This document shows positions 34,319 to 36,262 of a stretch of 36,262 bases of DNA, one piece after another; position 1 is the stretch's first letter, and every line of letters starts with the position of its first letter. Source of the DNA: a gamma proteobacterium endosymbiont of Lamellibrachia anaximandri (GTDB lineage: Bacteria > Pseudomonadota > Gammaproteobacteria > Chromatiales > Chromatiaceae); contig JAESPE010000033.1 in the NCBI GenBank assembly GCA_016756835.1, positions 1 to 36,262 of the forward strand, given 5' to 3'. Under the pieces are notes generated by a model. It searched no databases, was not told the origin of the DNA, and worked only from the letters and a program-made list of their open reading frames with translations. A program made the translations under genes and the position numbers.

Positions 34319-36073
34319 ATGGCAGGAAGAATCCCCCCTCAATTTATCGATGACCTCCTCGCGCGCGTGAATATCGTCGACGTGGTCAACCACCGCGTCC
34401 CCCTGAAAAAAGCCGGCAGAGACTACCAGGCCTGCTGTCCATTCCACGACGAAAAGACCCCCTCCTTCACAGTCAGTGCAGAAAAACAGTTCTATCATTG
34501 CTTCGGTTGCGGCGCCCACGGCTCCGCCATCGGCTTTCTGATGGAGTATGACAACCTGGGTTTCGTCGAAGCCATCGAGGATCTTGCAGGCATGGCGGGC
34601 CTGGAAGTCCCCAGAGAGGCTGGAGTCTCACAAGGGCCGGATCTACGACCGCTCTACGATCTGCTTGAAAAGTCGGCTGACTTCTATCGCAGTCGACTGC
34701 GGGAACATCCCCAGGCCCCACAGGCGGTCCAGTACCTGAAAAACAGGGGTCTGAGCGGTGAGATCGCTGCCGCCTTCGGCATTGGTTACGCCCCCCCTGG
34801 CTGGGACAACCTGCTGAAACATTTTGGCACCGATGAACAGGCCATCGGCAGACTGCGCGAAACCGGGCTCATCTCGGAACCCGACGACAAACGTTACGAC
34901 CGTTTCCGCAACCGAATCATCTTCCCCATTCGAGACCAGCGCGGCCGAACCATCGGCTTTGGCGGGCGCGTGCTGGACGACAGCACACCCAAATACCTCA
35001 ATTCACCGGAAACCCCCCTGTTCCATAAAGGCCGCGAACTCTATGGGCTTTATGAAGCCAAGCAGGCACTGCGCAAGATCGAACGTCTACTTGTGGTCGA
35101 AGGTTACATGGATGTGGTTGCCCTGGCCCAATTCGGCATTCGCAATGCCGTGGCTACACTGGGCACCGCCACCACACCGGAACATCTGGAGCTGATCTTT
35201 CGCACCTGCCCCGAGGTGGTCTTCTGTTTCGATGGCGACCGAGCGGGACGCGATGCTGCCTGGAAGGCGCTACAGACTGCCCTGCCAGTGATGCGCGAGG
35301 GGCGCGAAGCCCGCTTCCTCTTCCTGCCGGACGGCGAAGACCCCGATACCCTGATCCGTAAGGAGGGTAGCGAAGCCTTCGACCTGCGCCTTGATCAGGC
35401 ACAGCCACTCTCAAACTTCCTACTCGAACACCTGGCATCCCAGGTTCACATGGACACCATCGACGGCCGCGCCCGACTGGCCGAACTGGCAAGACCCCTG
35501 CTGGAGAAACTGCCTCCCGGCATCTTCCGTCGCATGATGTATCAGCAACTGGAGCAGACAGTAGGCCTGCAGAGCGGCACTCTTGGCAATAGCGCCAATC
35601 CGCCCCAACCCGGCAAGCGCTCCCCCGCATCGGGCGGGGAGTATCGGAAACAGCGGCCCAAACTGATCAGTAACGCCATCGCCCTGCTGCTCGACATGCC
35701 AGCCGTGGCACCGGTAGCAAAAGAAGTCTCTGACGATTGGATAAACTGGGACACACCAGGAATCCCTCTACTGCGTGAATTACTTGAAATTATCCACACC
35801 CATCCTACGCTTAATAAAGCAACACTACTCGAACGTTGGCGTGATCGGGATGAGTATCGCCATCTGGCGAAAATTGCGGCACGCCGATTTGATTTTCCAG
35901 GCATGGATCATGAAGCGGAGTTTCGTGACGTACTGAACAGGCTTGTCGATCAATATAGAAAAGCCAATACATTGGCACCAAGGAACGCGCCGCTCAGTGA
36001 GATGTCTGAAGAGCTGTCGGAGCTTAGACAAAGATTTCCCGGCAAAATCGAGGCCGACGATGACAATGAATAG
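34319..36073 (+). CDS. dnaG: DNA primase
   Basis: This 584-aa primase synthesises RNA primers at the replication fork. The N-terminal CHC2 zinc ribbon has C40, H43, C61 and C64 (CPFHDEKTPSF, FYHCFGCGAHG). The catalytic core follows (FRNRIIFPIRDQRGRTIGFGGRVLD, quoted in part as IIFPIRDQRGR), with TOPRIM motifs (LLVVEGYMDVVALAQFG, FCFDGDRAGRDAAW) and a C-terminal DnaB-binding helical domain from about residue 440. The length equals that of E. coli DnaG. All key residues look intact. In this operon rpoD normally follows, but here a different ORF begins 155 bp downstream. Confidence 0.98.
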   Translation: MAGRIPPQFIDDLLARVNIVDVVNHRVPLKKAGRDYQACCPFHDEKTPSFTVSAEKQFYHCFGCGAHGSAIGFLMEYDNLGFVEAIEDLAGMAGLEVPREAGVSQGPDLRPLYDLLEKSADFYRSRLREHPQAPQAVQYLKNRGLSGEIAAAFGIGYAPPGWDNLLKHFGTDEQAIGRLRETGLISEPDDKRYDRFRNRIIFPIRDQRGRTIGFGGRVLDDSTPKYLNSPETPLFHKGRELYGLYEAKQALRKIERLLVVEGYMDVVALAQFGIRNAVATLGTATTPEHLELIFRTCPEVVFCFDGDRAGRDAAWKALQTALPVMREGREARFLFLPDGEDPDTLIRKEGSEAFDLRLDQAQPLSNFLLEHLASQVHMDTIDGRARLAELARPLLEKLPPGIFRRMMYQQLEQTVGLQSGTLGNSANPPQPGKRSPASGGEYRKQRPKLISNAIALLLDMPAVAPVAKEVSDDWINWDTPGIPLLRELLEIIHTHPTLNKATLLERWRDRDEYRHLAKIAARRFDFPGMDHEAEFRDVLNRLVDQYRKANTLAPRNAPLSEMSEELSELRQRFPGKIEADDDNE

Positions 36074-36227
36074 CGCACAGGGGCAACTGACGCAAACCAC
36101 AGACCAGTCACATTTCGGGTAAAACGCATGGAAACAAGGCACAATTCAAGCAGGGCCACCGCATTAAAACCTGTTTAAATGCAATGAACTAGGCGATCAT
36201 TACGAGAAACAACATCAGGAGTTTCTC

Positions 36228-36262
36228 ATGACCGCCAGCATAGTAGAGCATTTTTCCTCCCT
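36228..36262 (+). CDS. Partial CDS, possible ISAs1-family transposase start
   Basis: An ATG with a strong Shine-Dalgarno (AGGAG, 7 nt upstream) opens a frame that reads MTASIVEHFSS up to the window edge. Eleven residues are too few for a firm call. The pattern resembles the N-terminus of ISAs1/H-repeat transposases (LLEHFS followed by xDPR) and does not resemble the start of RpoD. If correct, an insertion sequence lies between dnaG and rpoD, with its left end within 36074-36227. Confidence 0.4.
   Translation, partial: MTASIVEHFSS

Overview
The window looks like chromosomal sequence from a gammaproteobacterium of moderate GC content. The evidence is the rpsU - yqeY - dnaG order of the macromolecular synthesis operon, a RelA with a degenerate hydrolase domain, folB-folK and plsY on either side of tsaD, the DUF2956 and DUF1015 families, and a Gac/Rsm-style small RNA locus. 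A free-living or symbiotic marine/sulfur-oxidizing lineage (Chromatiales-like) would fit, but this is an inference from gene content and no single marker proves it.

Layout. 1-4.2 kb (minus strand): a signalling block. It holds a hybrid histidine kinase with a shortened receiver, an Hpt-receiver-GGDEF protein whose receiver lacks the phospho-acceptor Asp, and a small upstream ORF that carries a G10 homopolymer. 4.2-6.4 kb: RecQ helicase. 6.8-9.4 kb: two exported proteins, a glycine-zipper 17-kDa-antigen-like protein and a DUF4382 lipoprotein. 9.7-11.1 kb: AGCS amino-acid/sodium symporter. 11.3-15.9 kb: a small membrane protein followed by a TRAP transporter locus ordered tatT - dctP - (REP-like palindromes) - cupin - dctQ - dctM. 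15.8-16.7 kb: a DMT/EamA permease overlapping dctM tail to tail. 17.0-18.1 kb: a small membrane protein and a decayed chemoreceptor gene. 18.1-20.8 kb: a heme-binding (CxxCH) DUF3365-GAF-GGDEF-EAL protein. 20.8-21.4 kb: adenylate kinase with a four-Cys zinc LID.

21.6-26.4 kb (plus strand): a compact four-gene set. It encodes a membrane-anchored Sel1/TPR-like protein, a periplasmic SH3-like/VWA protein resembling the C-terminal half of the T6SS kinase PpkA, and an ABC ATPase/permease pair resembling TagT/TagS. No kinase or T6SS structural gene is visible beside it. 26.4-30.4 kb (minus strand): DUF1015 - relA - DUF2956, preceded downstream by an inverted pair of REP-like palindromes (a REPIN arrangement).

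30.47-30.67 kb (plus strand) holds no protein gene. It has a near-consensus GacA box, an AT-rich -10 region about 67 nt downstream of it, six A-N-G-G-A motifs (several in hairpin loops) and a strong intrinsic terminator. Together these describe an RsmZ/RsmY/CsrB-type RNA of about 120 nt that would titrate CsrA/RsmA. I consider this and the VWA-ABC set the two most interesting things here. The window ends with folK/folB, plsY, tsaD and rpsU-yqeY-dnaG. The start of what looks like an ISAs1-type transposase then appears where rpoD would be expected.

Several genes converge on control of lifestyle: two c-di-GMP enzymes, RelA (ppGpp) and a probable Csr/Rsm RNA. No tRNA, rRNA or CRISPR array was seen.
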